Shown here: positions 1 through 11,309 of the stretch, in pieces
How positions within the stretch are numbered: the first letter of the stretch is position 1
How the letters are laid out: every line of letters starts with the position of its first letter
Source of the DNA: Tetrastigma voinierianum
Lineage: Eukaryota > Streptophyta > Magnoliopsida > Vitales > Vitaceae
DNA: 64,000 nt
Assembly: GCA_016808115.1 (NCBI GenBank)
Contig: JAEQBH010005424.1
Span: 407,398 to 471,397, forward strand
Direction: 5' to 3'
The notes under the pieces: model-generated
The model's input: the letters and a program-made list of their open reading frames with translations, nothing else
The model's database searches: none
What the model was told of the DNA's origin: nothing
Position numbers and translations under genes: made by a program

Positions 1-430
1 TCTTTGTCCTTGACGGAGGTGAAGACTTCAACTTCTACCCATTTTCTGAAATAGTATGTCGCTACCAGTAATAGCTTCTTTTGTGCTGGGGCGGTAGGTA
101 ATGGTCAAACTATATCAATTCCCCATTGGGCAAGGGCCAGGGGCTCGTTATGGTTGTTAGGTTCTGAGCTGGCACCCTCGAAATGGGGGCTTGTCGTTGG
201 CAGCGATCACACTTCCTAACGTAGGTGGCTACATCCGCCCTCATAGTTGGCCAGTAGTAGCCCTAGGTATGGGCCATATGTAAAGTTTTACGCTGGATGG
301 TTTACGCATATTCCTTCATGAAGTTCATGATACTATGTGCACTGGCTGGGTGGTGAGGCATTTGAGATTGATAGGTGCTTGTTTGGTTTGTGGATCTAGT
401 TAGCACGGAAGTAAGGCTATCTGAGCCCTT
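1..430 (-). pseudogene. Tat-like Ty3/gypsy integrase fragment
   Basis: Read on the minus strand, this stretch gives the end of an integrase zinc-binding domain (TMRADVATYVRKCDRCQR, the CxxC half of the HHCC finger). It then gives the start of the rve core (PWPL, WGID, LLLVATYYFRKWVE). The family normally has DYF/DYFSKW at the last motif; here the first catalytic aspartate reads as tyrosine (around 45-60), so the core would be inactive. Stops and frame changes interrupt the reading, and the fragment is cut by the window edge on one side and by the Tekay-like element near 430-540 on the other. Assignment to the Tat/Ogre side of Ty3/gypsy rests on recognising the protein pattern. Exact edges are uncertain. 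Confidence 0.65.
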
Positions 431-551
431 TCTTTCATAGCACCACAGGGCTAGGGAGTACGAGTTTGATGGTACGAAGAGCAACAAGGACAATAAAGTA
501 TTGCATCACCAGGAGTCTTGAGACAGCGACATAGACCATGGGAGAGACAAG

Positions 552-806
552 ATGCTCGTGCTCCGGCGGGCGTGTGTACAAATGAAACGATCGAATAAAG
601 ATGCCCCGAATGTGATAGTTGGTAATTTCTATATCTTTGAGACTATTGTACATGCATTGATAGATCCAGGATCAACTCATTCTTATGTTTGTACTTCAAT
701 TCCGAGTTTGGGTAGTTTACCGAAGAGTGAAACTAGATATGATATATTGGTGACAAATCCGCTAGGGCATAGTGTCTGTGTGAATGAATTTTCTGATTGT
801 CCTTGA
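552..806 (+). pseudogene. Tekay-like retrotransposon aspartic protease segment
   Basis: This open segment reads as the end of gag and the retroviral-type aspartic protease of a plant chromovirus. The active-site motif is ALIDPGSTHSYV (about 652-690), the usual D-x-G of Ty3 Tekay/Del proteases, preceded by DAPNVIVGNF. It precedes the RT on the same strand. No gag core or 5' LTR is visible upstream, so the element is truncated at its 5' side. The frame is lost at about 806. Likely a dead remnant. Confidence 0.75.
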
Positions 807-1059
807 TACTAAATTATGAGTTCAAGAGAGACTTAAATCAAATTATCATTGAGTTGATGTGATATTAAAGGATGGATTGGTTGTCCCGACACCAAGTGAT
901 GAAATAGGTGACCTTAAGGACACAGTGGCGGAAGTGACTTTGGTAAGAGATCGAACCACCTCTTAATGTGATATCAGCGCTCTTGCTGAACAATGGTTTG
1001 AAAGAGGTGTGAAGCCCATTTGGCGTATGTGATTGTCACGAAAAGTAGGCACAACGTAA

Positions 1060-1900
1060 ACACCCTTATAGTTTGTGATTATCCGGATGTGTTTCCAGAC
1101 GAATTACCGGGATTACATCCACATAGAGAGATTGATTTTCGCGGTGGCGTTGATGCAGGTGCGCTCGACATCCATTACCGTATAGAATGACTCTGGTGAA
1201 TTTAAAGTGAAGCTTTAGTTGCAAGAGTTGTTAGAAGAAGGATTTATTCATCGGTGTATCACCATGGGGAGCTCAACGCTCTTTGTTAAGAAAGAAAGAT
1301 GAGTGCGCTTAGGTTGTGTGTGTTATAGGCAAGCGGGATAGATGACAGTGAAGAACAAATATCCGTTACCCAGGATAGATGACTTGTTCGACCAGTTGAA
1401 AGGTGCAAGTGTCGTTTTGAAGATTGACCTACGATCTAGGTATCATCAATTGAGGATTAAGGATGTGGATGTGCATAAGACGGCGTTTAGAACGCTATAT
1501 GGACATTATGAGTTCCTTGTAATGTCGTTCGAGTTAACAAATGCACCAGTGGCTTTCATGGACTTAATTAATCGTGTTTTCCGACCGTATGTAGATCGGT
1601 TTTTCGTGGTGTTTATTGATGACATCCTTGTGTATTCAAAGGATCAGGAAGATCATGATACACACCTTCGGGTAGTGCTAGAAACCTTGAGAAAGGAATA
1701 GTTATATGAAAAACTGAGCACATGTGAATTTTGGTTGAGAGAAGTGTCCTTTCTTGAACACATTATATCAGAAGAAGGAATTTGATTGGATCCAAAGAAG
1801 ATAGAGGTGATTATTGAATAGAAACCATCGAGAAATGTCACGGAAGTGCGTAGTTTCCTGGGATTGGCAGGTTACTCTGAGAAGAGGTTAAGATTAAGGT
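1060..1900 (+). pseudogene. Tekay-like Ty3/gypsy reverse transcriptase
   Basis: The RT domain starts with the family pre-RT block (YPDVFPDELPGL, about 1077-1115). The part at 1342-1701 is an uninterrupted run containing YPLPRIDDLFDQL, LKIDLRSRYHQLRI, AFRTLYGHYEFLVM, TNAPVAFMDL and the catalytic box FVVFIDDILVYS, so the YxDD-equivalent FIDD is intact. Family versions have RSGYHQ and PFGLTNAP; here there are local substitutions (RSRYHQ, SFELTNAP). Stops occur before 1342 and after 1701, then the thumb and connection (CEFWLREVSFLEHIISEEGI) continue with breaks. It would have copied element RNA into DNA in virus-like particles; as it stands it is fragmentary. Confidence 0.85.
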
Positions 1901-1989
1901 TTTTCGATGATTGCGGCTTAGATGACAAAATTGCTCCCGAAAAATGTGAATTTGAGTTAGTGAAAAGTGTCAAGCTAGTTTCGAAAAGT

Positions 1990-2450
1990 TAAAGCATTCT
2001 TAACCGAGGCACCGATTCTTACTCAAGTAGCCTCGGTGAATACTTGATTTTTAGTGATCTTCAATTAAATGGACTTGGATATGTCGTATGCAGAGGGAGT
2101 AAAGTGGTAGCTTATGCTTGAAAGCGTTGAGAAGTCGTGTGAGAGAACTACCCTACCGCATAATTTGGGGAGTGGCTGCCATTGTGTTCGCATTGAAAAT
2201 ACGGGAGCACTATCTTTATGGAAAAGTGTTTCATCACACCCGATCACAAAAAAGTCTTAAGTATTTGCCCTCCTTAAAGCAACTAGACCTGGCGTAGATG
2301 GATTGAGCGATAAGGATTATGATTGTGTGATTGACTATCATCCCAGGAAGGCCAATGTAGTAGTAGATGTTACAGCGGCAGCCCCGGCGTTGAATGCTCA
2401 TTGTCATTATCAAATGACGGTGCAAATAGTATTTGGGTGATAAGCCGGTT
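1990..2450 (+). pseudogene. Tekay-like RNase H fragment
   Basis: Downstream of RT on the same strand, broken reading frames give recognisable RNase H pieces: FSDLQLNGLGYV (family: SDASxxGLGCVL), SKVVAYA, and later a DHKxLKY-like region near 2240-2275 (ITPDHKKVLSICPP). Stops and frameshifts are dense. The order PR-RT-RH-INT is that of a Ty3/gypsy pol. Recognition is by pattern and position, and no single long frame remains. Confidence 0.6.
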
Positions 2451-2599
2451 TGTTAAATCAGTGCTAGAACACAAAGAATGATGAAAATTCTTGCAATTGT
2501 AAATCAAAATAGAGTGGGAAAGAAAGCGAGTTTATAAGCGAAGGATGAATTCTTGTAGTATAGGGTGGGTTTATGAACTGATGATGATGAATAAAGAAA

Positions 2600-3600
2600 T
2601 CCCCTTACTTGAAGAGGTACCTGATGGATCTTTTTACTATGCACCACACAGTAGCACAAAGATGTATCGATTTAAAGACTTCATATTGGTGGTCGAATGA
2701 AAAGAATATTCGAAATTTGTGACCAAGTGTATGGTGTGTCGAAAAGTGAGAAGAAACGAGAACATCAAGTTCATTTGAGATTATTACGGCTGACAAAATA
2801 CAGAATTGGAAATGAGAGTGAATCTGATGGATTTTGGTGGGTTACCATTGACAGAGAGAAAGCATGACTAAGTTTGGGTCGTGGCAGACCGATTGACTAA
2901 GTCAACTCACTTCCTACCAATGGTGACCATTCACTTGACAAAGTGTGAGCTTTACTTAAGGAAATAGTTCGGTTACATGGGATTCGATATCGATCGTTTT
3001 CGGATAGAGATCAGGAGTTTACCTTGATTTTGGGGAAAGTTGCAAGAGGCTTTGGATACTGGCGAGATTTCAGCATCGTTTTACCGCAGACGGATGAATG
3101 ATCGGAAAGAGTGATCGAGTGTTGGAGAGAATATGTTGAAGTTGTGTGATCGACTATGAGGTGGTTGGGATAGGCCTTCCTCCCAGTTGAATTTGTGTAC
3201 AACAACCCAACTTCGGTCCCGAAGATATTGGAATGGCGCCTTATGGGGCTCTCTACGGAAGAAAATGTAGAATACCATTGTGTTGGACTGAGTTAAGCGA
3301 AAAGAAGATAATTGGCCTTGATTTGATTCAAGAAACCGAGGAAAAAGTGAAAATGATTAAAGAAATATTGAAAGTGGCCACGGATAGACAAAATCGCCGA
3401 CATGAGAAGAAAGGATAATCGATATGAGATCAGCGAAAAAGTGTTTTTGAAAGTATCGCCTTAGGTAATGAGATTTGGGAAAAAAGGCAAGTTGAGCACT
3501 AGGTTCATTAGGCCATATGAGGTGATAGAGAAAGTGGGTCCAGTGGCATACAAGTGGCTTTACCTCACAGAGTTGGAAAAATTGTAATGTTTTCCATATG
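2600..3600 (+). pseudogene. Tekay-like integrase fragment
   Basis: Broken frames give integrase landmarks in the expected order. These are a DLKTSYWW finger-region remnant near 2670 (family RxxYWWPGMK), V..VVADRLTKSTHFLP near 2875-2925, and the uninterrupted 3233-3418 run MAPYGALYGRKCRIPLCW (family MAPYEALYGRxCRSPLxW). After these come the C-terminal LKVSP and RFIRPYEVIEKVGPVAYK blocks and a HRVGKI..VFH trace up to about 3600. No chromodomain-like tail can be read with confidence. Many stops and indels make it non-functional. Confidence 0.75.
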
Positions 3601-3825
3601 TCAATGTTGAGGAGGTAAAGGTCAGACTCATCGCATGTAGTCTCTTCGGAGACGATTGAGCTTAAGCCGGTTGGAAGGAGTATGAAGGAGCCGAGTGGGG
3701 AGCTTGGCGAGAGTAAAGAGTTACGAGCGAATCAAGGTGGTAAGTGATGTGGAGAAACCATAGGTAGGAAGCCACGTGGGAAAATACCCTCAGTTCAATG
3801 AAGGTAACCGAGGAGGCAGTATTTT

Positions 3826-3840
3826 AAGGAGGGGGGAGAG
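3826..3840 (+). other. Polypurine tract of the Tekay-like element
   Basis: A 15-base all-purine run (AAGGAGGGGGGAGAG) lies immediately before the inferred 3' LTR. This is the expected plus-strand DNA priming site of an LTR retrotransposon, and it fixes the element's orientation as plus. Confidence 0.75.
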
Positions 3841-3843
3841 TTA

Positions 3844-6585
3844 TGCGCCCTAAAAATACCCTAACAGTTTTATAACATGTTCAGGGTGTAAAATAAATTA
3901 AAATATTTTTTCGAAAATTTTACAGGAGCCAAATAAATTTGGTAAAAATGTCAAATTAGGACATAAGGGTCATAAATGAGTAATGTAAGTGGCAAAGTAT
4001 AAACGATATGAAATGAAGAGGAAATGAAAGTGAAATGAAGCTTTAAAATAAAATAAAAATGAGAAATGATGAATTAATGTGTAGCAAGCATTGGCCTTAG
4101 TCATATAATGGATAAAGATAATTTTGGTCTTTGGTCACCACGCTACATTTTAGGCAAGGAGAGGAAAGTGAGGGCACACTACGGTTGAGGAATAAGAAGA
4201 CTTGGTGATTTTCCTCCTTAGGATTAAGGATTTAGGTGATCAAAAGAAGAAGAAGAAAGGCATATTGAAAGAAATTTGAGGTAAATGAAAGCCAAACCCC
4301 TAACCCCATTTTCTTGTGTTTGGGTTGGGGAAAACCCCAAATTTGAATAAAAGTGTTTTTATTGGTTGCTCTAAGTTGTTTTTGGTTGTTTGATTGGTTA
4401 TGGTCCTCAAATGAGGAATTTTTGTATAAAGGAAATGTTGGGTTTTTATGGGAGATGCTGTCAAAATTTTCCCAAAATCCATGTTTTTGTTTTGGCCATA
4501 ACTTGGCAATAACTCGTCCGAATTGAGTGATTTAAATTTCTAGGTAAACTATACTTCTAGGATAACAAATCTCCCTGAAATAAGTGTATTCAAATTTGGA
4601 CCCCATTAGATCCAGAAATTCGTCAAAGTGAGGCTATGTTTTTCGGAATTGATTGCAGTTCGATTCCGATACGATTTTGGTGTTTGGAAGCGGTTGGTAT
4701 TTAGACGTAGCTTTGGCATCGCTGTCCCCAATTGAATGATTCAAATTTTTGAGTTATCTAGACTTCTAGGAGAACAAATCTCCATGAAATAAGTGTATCC
4801 AAATTTAGACCTCATTGAACCCAGAAAATTCGTCAAAGTGGGGCTTTATTTTCGGGTCAATTCTGTTTAGTTCTGATACAGTTTTGATGTTTGGAGCATT
4901 TTCGGTATTTATGCCATAACTTGGCCATTACTCATCGGAATCGAGTTTCAAATTTTTGGGTAAACTAGATTTCTAGGAGAACAAGTCTCCCTGAAATAAG
5001 TGTATCCAAATTTGGACCCCATTGAACCCAAAAAATTCGTCAAAATGAGGCATATTGATGCCTAAAAAGAATGATAAGAATGTCTAAGGATGAGGAAATA
5101 GGAAAAAATGAAAGGAACAATGTACCGGAAGGGAGTCGGATAGAAATAAGATCTAAATAGAAACCTTAGAATACCCAACTAATATATGATTGTCATTTGT
5201 GATGGATTATGGGCTAATGAGGAGAAAAGCCAAAGTTGAGGTCGAGATTCCGATGACAGGAATCGAAGGACGACAATCTTTATGGTTTGTTCTCCACTTC
5301 TCTTTCTCTAATTCCAAAGAATGATTACAACATGGTTTGAATTGCTGAAATGATTTATAAGAAAAAAAAACTGCATTCTGAAGTGTTTTAATTGATTTGA
5401 GGTAATTAATTGTAAAATGAGTTACATATGAAAAATTGCATGAGTATTGAAAAATGAATTATTTGTTTATAGAGGTATATACTATATTGTATTTTGTTAT
5501 GAATGATTTAAACGCCCTTAATAGAATGTTAACCGTTAAATTCAAGTTTATACCAATAAGGGTCAAATTCACAATACTGCGAACGAAAGTAATGATGTGT
5601 CACTCTGATCCGTAGCCCAACGGGACAGTATCTGTAGTGTTCACGATTTGATTTTTAATAACCAGTTAGCAGCCTAGCGGGACCGTACTGTGTTATAAAA
5701 CAAAATGTTTTTATATCGACCTCTGACCCAGGCGGAGGCGTGCGGTGAATACGTTATCACGTGCGCAGCGCCGGGGTTAAATTAAGATTTTAGGGCAAAT
5801 TGAAGCGATGAAGAATTGTGAAATGCATGATTTATTGTTTTGCATATGAAAGTGCATGGCCCAGGATGATCATGCTTGCCAAATGAATGTCTATGAAGTG
5901 GATATGTATTATATTGCATTGGTCATTCAAGGTTAAAAAGCATTGTTTAAAAATTGCATGATTTGACTTAAAGCGAAATGGAAGAGAAGTATAGAACCAC
6001 TAAGCATGAAAATGCTTAGCGGCGTTGCTTTATCATCACGTAGGTACCAGTGTTGATACGAAGGCGTGGGCCGCAATGAATTAGAGTCATCGTCAGTCAC
6101 ATGGAAGGATAGTAAAACTCCATCACATGCATACATAGGGAATTTTAGAGCTCATTTTGTACAAACATTATTATGAATTGAACATGATTATGTTTTTATA
6201 AATATTTGGATATTGAAGCGGCTAATAATGCGCGTTACAACATAAAGTGGGAAATGGACAAATGGGCATGATACTTGCCACATCAAATGAAAAAAAGAGT
6301 TTTGTGATCAAATGATGGGTCCTCTTTATGTTAAAATGGTATTTACATATATAAATTTTCATTGAGTATTTGAAATGTGTTTGGAAAAGTAATTGTATTT
6401 GGATTATTTGAAATGATTCAAAAAAAGAAAAAAAAAAGTGAGGACCGCGTCCTCGGGTCCAGATTAGGCCCTACGGTGGGTGAGATGCGACAGCAGTGCG
6501 TCACACAGGCGACACTCTGTAAGATTCTCTGTTTGAGAAATGCCTTGGTCTTGTAGGCCCCGAATGAAGTGGCGGTTTTACAACA
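3844..6585 (+). repeat. 3' LTR of the truncated Tekay-like element
   Basis: The LTR starts just after the polypurine tract (TGCGCCCTAAAA; TGTAACGCCC-like starts are usual for this lineage). It has no credible genes and ends near 6582-6585 at a TTTTACA/ACAACA sequence. The end is the weakest boundary because no partner 5' LTR is in the window. The first part (AAAATGTCAAATTAGGACATAAG..GTCAT) matches the start of another LTR at 56460, which supports the start. Three diverged internal tandem units occupy about 4495-5055. Confidence 0.6.
4495..5055 (+). repeat. Three-unit tandem repeat inside the LTR
   Basis: A unit of roughly 210 bases occurs twice, with a third partial copy. Each carries the landmarks CTAGGAGAACAA(A/G)TCTCC, TGAAATAAGTGTAT, CAAATTTGGACCCCATT and AATTCGTCAAAGTG. 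Copies start near 4495, 4713 and 4915. They differ by substitutions and small indels. This is low-copy repetition of the kind often found in the U3 part of long Ty3 LTRs. Confidence 0.75.
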
Positions 6586-6783
6586 CCCAGACCCAGCAGT
6601 CCGGGCCCATCGTGGATCCCGAGAGATCATGATACTCACAAAGAGAATAGTTTAGAAATCATTTCGTAGATCCACCTGCTCCCCTTTACTTTTTGGCCTG
6701 CTTGCTATGATAAATCAATACAATAAACCTTTGTAGGTAATGTGAGCAAATGATATTAGTCTTTGTCCGGAGAAATTCAATCA

Positions 6784-7171
6784 TGATATGCATTGATTTC
6801 ATCATTACATGGTATGATATTGCCAATTTTGGGCCTAAAACCTTAGTGGACTTTTGTTTTTGAGCTTTTTTTACAAAGGCTTCATATCAATTGGATGTTA
6901 TCATATATCTCATAATCCTTCTCATTTCTAACCCGATGTAGGACATTGTGAGGCTTTTTGGGTGCACACCCACTAACAATCCTCCTCGAGACAGGTTCCG
7001 TGAAGTCTCGAAAACAATCGGGATTTCCTTCACGCATTCGGACACATGCCTTATGTGAAACCACGCCATCACTCGAGGGCGCGACATCATTTTGTTTGAG
7101 CACCCACATGCGGTTAAGCTTGAACCTATCTTTGATACCACTTGATGTGAAATCTCATGGACCCATCCTTA
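6784..7171 (-). mobile_element. TRIM-like miniature LTR retroelement (Katydid-type), one LTR truncated
   Basis: An LTR-like block (6784-6978, TGATATG...CTAACA) is followed by a pyrimidine tract (6979-6986, a purine tract on the minus strand). A non-coding internal stretch of about 160 bases comes next, then a PBS-like site at 7124-7140 (minus strand TGGTATCAAAGATAGG, resembling the initiator-Met tRNA site). The start of a second LTR, TGATGTGAAATCTCATGG, is at 7143 and breaks off near 7171. On the minus strand the first LTR holds a GTCCTACATCGG motif common in plant TRIM LTRs. No protein is encoded. The repeat pairing is short, so this call is tentative. Confidence 0.5.
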
Positions 7172-7269
7172 TCCTCAGTAATATCAATGTACTAATCTTA
7201 TGTTTTAGATAATGCAGCACATTACTTCAGCAGATTGCCCGAAGGCAGTTCCCCTGCAAAAAGTGTCAA

Positions 7270-8600
7270 AAACCTAAAATGGACTTCCTAGAATCAACAT
7301 CTTTTTGTCATGTATGAATATGCATATCCATTTTAACACAACCCGCCTTGCCAAAATACAAAGCACACCTTGGAAATTGCTATAAGATATCTCAAAATCC
7401 ACTTTCTTGCTTACGAATGCTCCTTCCCAGGAATTGGTAGAGCTAACAACTCCAACTACATGAGCGATGTCTAGCATAGTACAGGCCATAACATACATCA
7501 AACTACCAATATCAGATGCATAAGGAACTTTGCTCATCTATTTCATATCTTTCTCACTTGTAGGACATTTCTTAGAGCTAAGTTTCAAGTGACTTGCTAG
7601 TGGAGAACAAACTGCCTTAGCCTTGCTCGTGTTGAATCTTTCAAGAACCTTCTCAATGTAGCTTTCTTGAGATATCCAAAGCTTCTTATTCTTCCTATCA
7701 AGGGATATCTTCATACCAAGTAGTTGTTTCGTTGATCCGAAGTCTTTTATGGAAAAAGACTTGTTAAGCTCTCTTTTCAATCGGTCAATCTTACTAAAAT
7801 CATGACCAATTATCAACATGTCATCAACATACAAGAAGGATAATAAAATCATTATTAAGAACTTTCTAATGAACACACAATGATCAGATGTGGTTCTGTT
7901 GTGCCCATGACTCATCATGAAAGAGTCAAACTTCTTGTACCCTTTGTCTTGGTGGCAGCGATCCATACAAGCTCTTATTTAACTTGCATACAAGATTTTA
8001 TTTTCCTTTCACTTTTAACCCTTCAGGTTGTTGCATATAGATTTCTTCTTCTAAATCATCGTGAAAAAATGCAGTTTTCACATAAAGTTGCTCAACTTCT
8101 AAATTCAAGCGAACTACAAGTCTAAGAAGAACACGGATAGAGGATATCTTTACCACTAGAGAGAAGATTTCTTTAAAATCAATACCTTTCTTTTGATTGA
8201 ACACCTTCACAACCAATTGTGCCTTGTACCTGAGTTGTGGGTGATTGTTTTCAGTTTTCAATTTGTATACCCATTTGTTTTTGAGAGCTTTCTTTCCTTG
8301 TGGTAACTTTACTAAGTCATATGTGTGGTTCTCAAGTAAAGATCTCATTTTTTGGCTTCTCTTTCTTATTCTCATGTAAAATTCCACCATTCTTCTTTGA
8401 CCGCTCAAATCATCTATCACTTGTACAACTGTCTACAATTATGCTTCTTTAATTTGGAAAAATTATGTATCGTATTATGGGATGAATTTGGTCTGATAGT
8501 GTTGTTCAGCCGCTTCTATGTGAAGCTCCCCTTTCTTCCACTTCAATTAGTGCTCCTGTACAGAGCCTAATGGAATCTTTTCCTTGATGTCTTCTATTAG
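7270..8600 (-). pseudogene. Ty1/copia reverse transcriptase-RNase H fragment
   Basis: On the minus strand this is the RVT_2 region of a copia polyprotein. At 8420-7998 it reads ENHTYDLVKLPQGKKALKNK, RYKAQLVVKVFNQKKGIDF and VKTAFFHDDLEEEIYMQQPEG. At 7966-7538 it reads the catalytic box LLSFLYVDDMLIIG, then QLLGMKISLDRKNKKLWISQ and the RNase H linker. From 7537 onward comes MSKVPYASDIGSLMYVMACT. YVDD is intact, but the frame is broken at 7966-8000 (a stop plus a shift around KSLYG), and an in-frame TAG at 7538-7540 separates EKDMK from MSKVPY. Sequence before 8420 decays quickly. No LTRs can be paired with it. Inactive relic. Confidence 0.85.
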
Positions 8601-8939
8601 TCGAAAAAAAAAATGGAAAAGAAACTTGTACCTTCACTTCACTAAATTCATTGGGCTCCTTTTAGTTCAGCAAGAGCAAATATTGTGAAAAATGAAAATA
8701 TTATCTTTATGATTTCCATGCCTGGTACTCTTCGTTATTGTCCATCAGTTTGTCACTAACATTCTGCTAGTTTTTTTTTCTTTTTTTTTTTTGGAACATT
8801 ATTGAGGAATTTATTATCCACTGGAAGTTTGTTATTTGATAATATAGGACAGATGCTTATGACTGATTATTATCCACTGGAAGTTTTTTATTTGATAATA
8901 TAGGACAAATGCTTTTGACTGATTCTCATAATTAAATCA
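8601..8939. other. Non-coding interval with a 56-bp tandem duplication
   Basis: No gene is recognised here. It contains poly-T/poly-A runs and a clear two-copy tandem duplication, annotated separately. Confidence 0.6.
8813..8924 (+). repeat. 56-bp tandem duplication
   Basis: The unit beginning ATTATCCACTGGAAGTTT and ending GACTGATT occurs head-to-tail at 8813-8868 and 8869-8924. I count three substitutions between the two copies and no indels, so the duplication is fairly recent. Confidence 0.9.
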
Positions 8940-9965
8940 TGTTATAAATGCAGAAGCTTTTATGTATGATAATATGAATTCAAGAACACAAAGATAAGGA
9001 AATCAACATATGATGTACAAGGGTTTTAACGTGCTCGGTCAATTATGCCTATCTACAAATGAAGAAAATCTTTTTCAGCTATTCTTGAAAATACAGTCTG
9101 AGATTGTAGTATTAAGTATTACGATGATTAGGAAAATTCCACAAAATTACAAAACCTTGGATGCTCTTAATACCGAAAATCTGCATAAACTTCGCATCTC
9201 TCAAACCTTTACTTGTCTACATATCTTGAATAACTTTCTGAAGTCCCATCTCTCTCTAACTTTGTCTCCTTGTGATCTGCAGAATATTTATAGGGATGTT
9301 CGCCAAAACTTTCATATTTTATGAGGAAGCATGTAATATTATAATAATATGACAACTAGGAATTATCCTATAAAATATTATTTACAAAATGAATTAATAC
9401 AAATTAGGAATTTGAGAATTATTTTAACAATCTCCCCTATGATCCAAATTTCCTTCAGTCAACCATCTTGCGCATCTTGATGAGAACAATCGACTTCTAC
9501 CTTGAGCCCAAAATTAAATTTTCATCTCTTTGCTCTTTGTGTCTTTTGACAATATTTTGTTATTAGAGATGCTTTAACACAGACTTTAATACCATTTGTT
9601 ATGAATCATAAAAGCTTTGAAGCGAGAAAATATGAATTCGAGAACATAATGATAAAAAAATCAACGTAAAGATCTGGTTTTTAAAGTGATTCGGTAAATT
9701 GTATACATATCACGGATGAGGATAATCTTTCGCTATTCAAAATAGAAGGTACAAGATTAGAAGTATCAACGTATTATGGCGACTAGGCTAAACATAAAAA
9801 TAACAAAACCACTAGAAGACTCTGTCTCCCGAAAAAAATCTTTACAAAACTCAAATATCTTAAGCGCTTCTGTGCTTTGCTGTAAAATATTCTTTACCAA
9901 AAATTAATACAAATCACCTTTCCAAATTTCAAAGTCATTCGAAATTCTCAGTAACCAAGAAACTT
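8940..9965 (-). mobile_element. TRIM-like retroelement with two diverged LTRs
   Basis: LTR-like copies occupy 8940-9431 (TGTTATAAATGCAGAAGC...TTTTAACA) and 9597-about 9965 (TGTTATGAATCATAAAAGC...). They share GAATTC(A/G)AGAACA, a TTTTAA(C/A)GTG.TTCGGT block and a TAAAATATT..TTAATACAAAT tail. The 165-base interior begins with a pyrimidine tract (9432-9440, AGGGGAGAT on the minus strand, a polypurine tract). It ends with a PBS-like site at 9582-9594 (minus strand TGGTATTAAAGTC, 10 of 13 matching the initiator-Met primer site). There is no coding capacity, as expected for a TRIM. An open stretch at 9010-9324 lies inside the LTR and is not a gene. The right end is approximate, and no target duplication was established. 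Confidence 0.6.
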
Positions 9966-11309
9966 CTCTGTTATTTCTGCTCTACAGCTTTCTGTATTTG
10001 TGCATAAAAACAGGGCAATCATTGTTCAAAATTTTGAAGTACTATTAATTATGGTTTTGATATTGGGATTTTCAGAATGCATTCATATTTTCACGTAGAA
10101 GAAATTCATGCTTTAACTGTTAGTTTGTAATTTTCATCAACATGCAGTTTTTTTTATTTAGATGGTTTTGGTCAGAAATATTAATTTGTAAATTGAGCAG
10201 CATGGAAAAATGAACCAATCCTTCACCTTTGTGTACTAGGTAGAACTTCTGTGTTTAGGAAAACATCATCTTTGTCATGCAGACTACCTTAAATGCCATG
10301 GTTTCTAATCCATCAGTCTCTACATATATATATTTCTGATTCCATGCCAGAATAATTTTTATTGTGCTTCATGTTGCATTTGGAATGACTAAAATCGTGG
10401 TTTTACTTAACTAACTAGATACTGTTTCAAATGAGTTACCAATCTTAGGATTTCAGAAAATCATCTCATTTTTATCTCATTCCCCCATCAATTTAGAATA
10501 AGAAACTAGTGATTTTAAGTCTCAACCATGATCTCCTTTTCAGCTTCGATTTTATAAGTCTTCGTCTTGGTCTGATTCTGACAGTAAGGTTTGATTATGA
10601 TGAACAATAGTGGTGACTCAAAAGCAAGGGGTTGTAGTTAATGATCTTCAGAATACATTCTGCTTGTGGAATATAAATGTCAGTGTTCTTCTGGCAACAT
10701 ACTTACTGTTTCTTTAAAATTATTTTTATTTATTTTAATTCATCAATACAAAAAACTAAATAATTTAAATATACAAGTTTTTATGTGATTTTATTTATAT
10801 TTAATTTTTTGAAGATTTTTATTACATTTGATAGAAAATTATTTTATTTATCAAAAAAAAAATCTTTAACTTTTATTTTATTTTTATTTTTAGTACTTTT
10901 TATATAAACAAACATAATTTAAATAATTTATTTATGTTGATTTTTTAATATTTTTATTAAAATAACATAAAAGAATTTATCATTCTCGTCATTTTTCTTT
11001 CCTGAACCACGACCTTTAATATTTAATATATTTGAAAATATGATTGGTTTTCATACAAATAAAATATTGGCAAAAGAAAGGTATTACTATTATCCAATAG
11101 GTGTTGAGTTTGCATTATTAATAATTTCACAATGGGTCTCTCGAGGGATTTAGTGTATCCCTCTTTCTTTCTTTTTTTTTTTCTTTTTTTTTCTTTTTTA
11201 AAAAACGGTGCTCTATTCTTATAAAGATTCATCTTGGTTCTCCTGTGGTCAATCTCAATCCCTTCACGACTGGAACTAGGTCTCAAGGCTAGTAACTGAT
11301 CCTTACATT
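9966..11309. other. AT-rich non-coding interval
   Basis: No gene, RNA or repeat pair is recognised. The part at 10700-11040 is very AT-rich, and a T/C-rich run lies near 11160-11200. Confidence 0.6.

Noticed and set aside
6925..6950. Plant snRNA-promoter-like element (minus strand GTCCTACATCGG, similar to the upstream sequence element)
   Set aside because: No TATA box at the required spacing and no snRNA sequence downstream. The motif is common in TRIM LTRs.
6882..7212. Overlapping open frames on both strands
   Set aside because: The sequence is explained better as a TRIM interior and LTR with PBS and purine tract; the frames match no protein family.
9010..9324. 104-codon open frame on the plus strand
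   Set aside because: It lies inside the left LTR of the TRIM-like element and has no recognisable domain.
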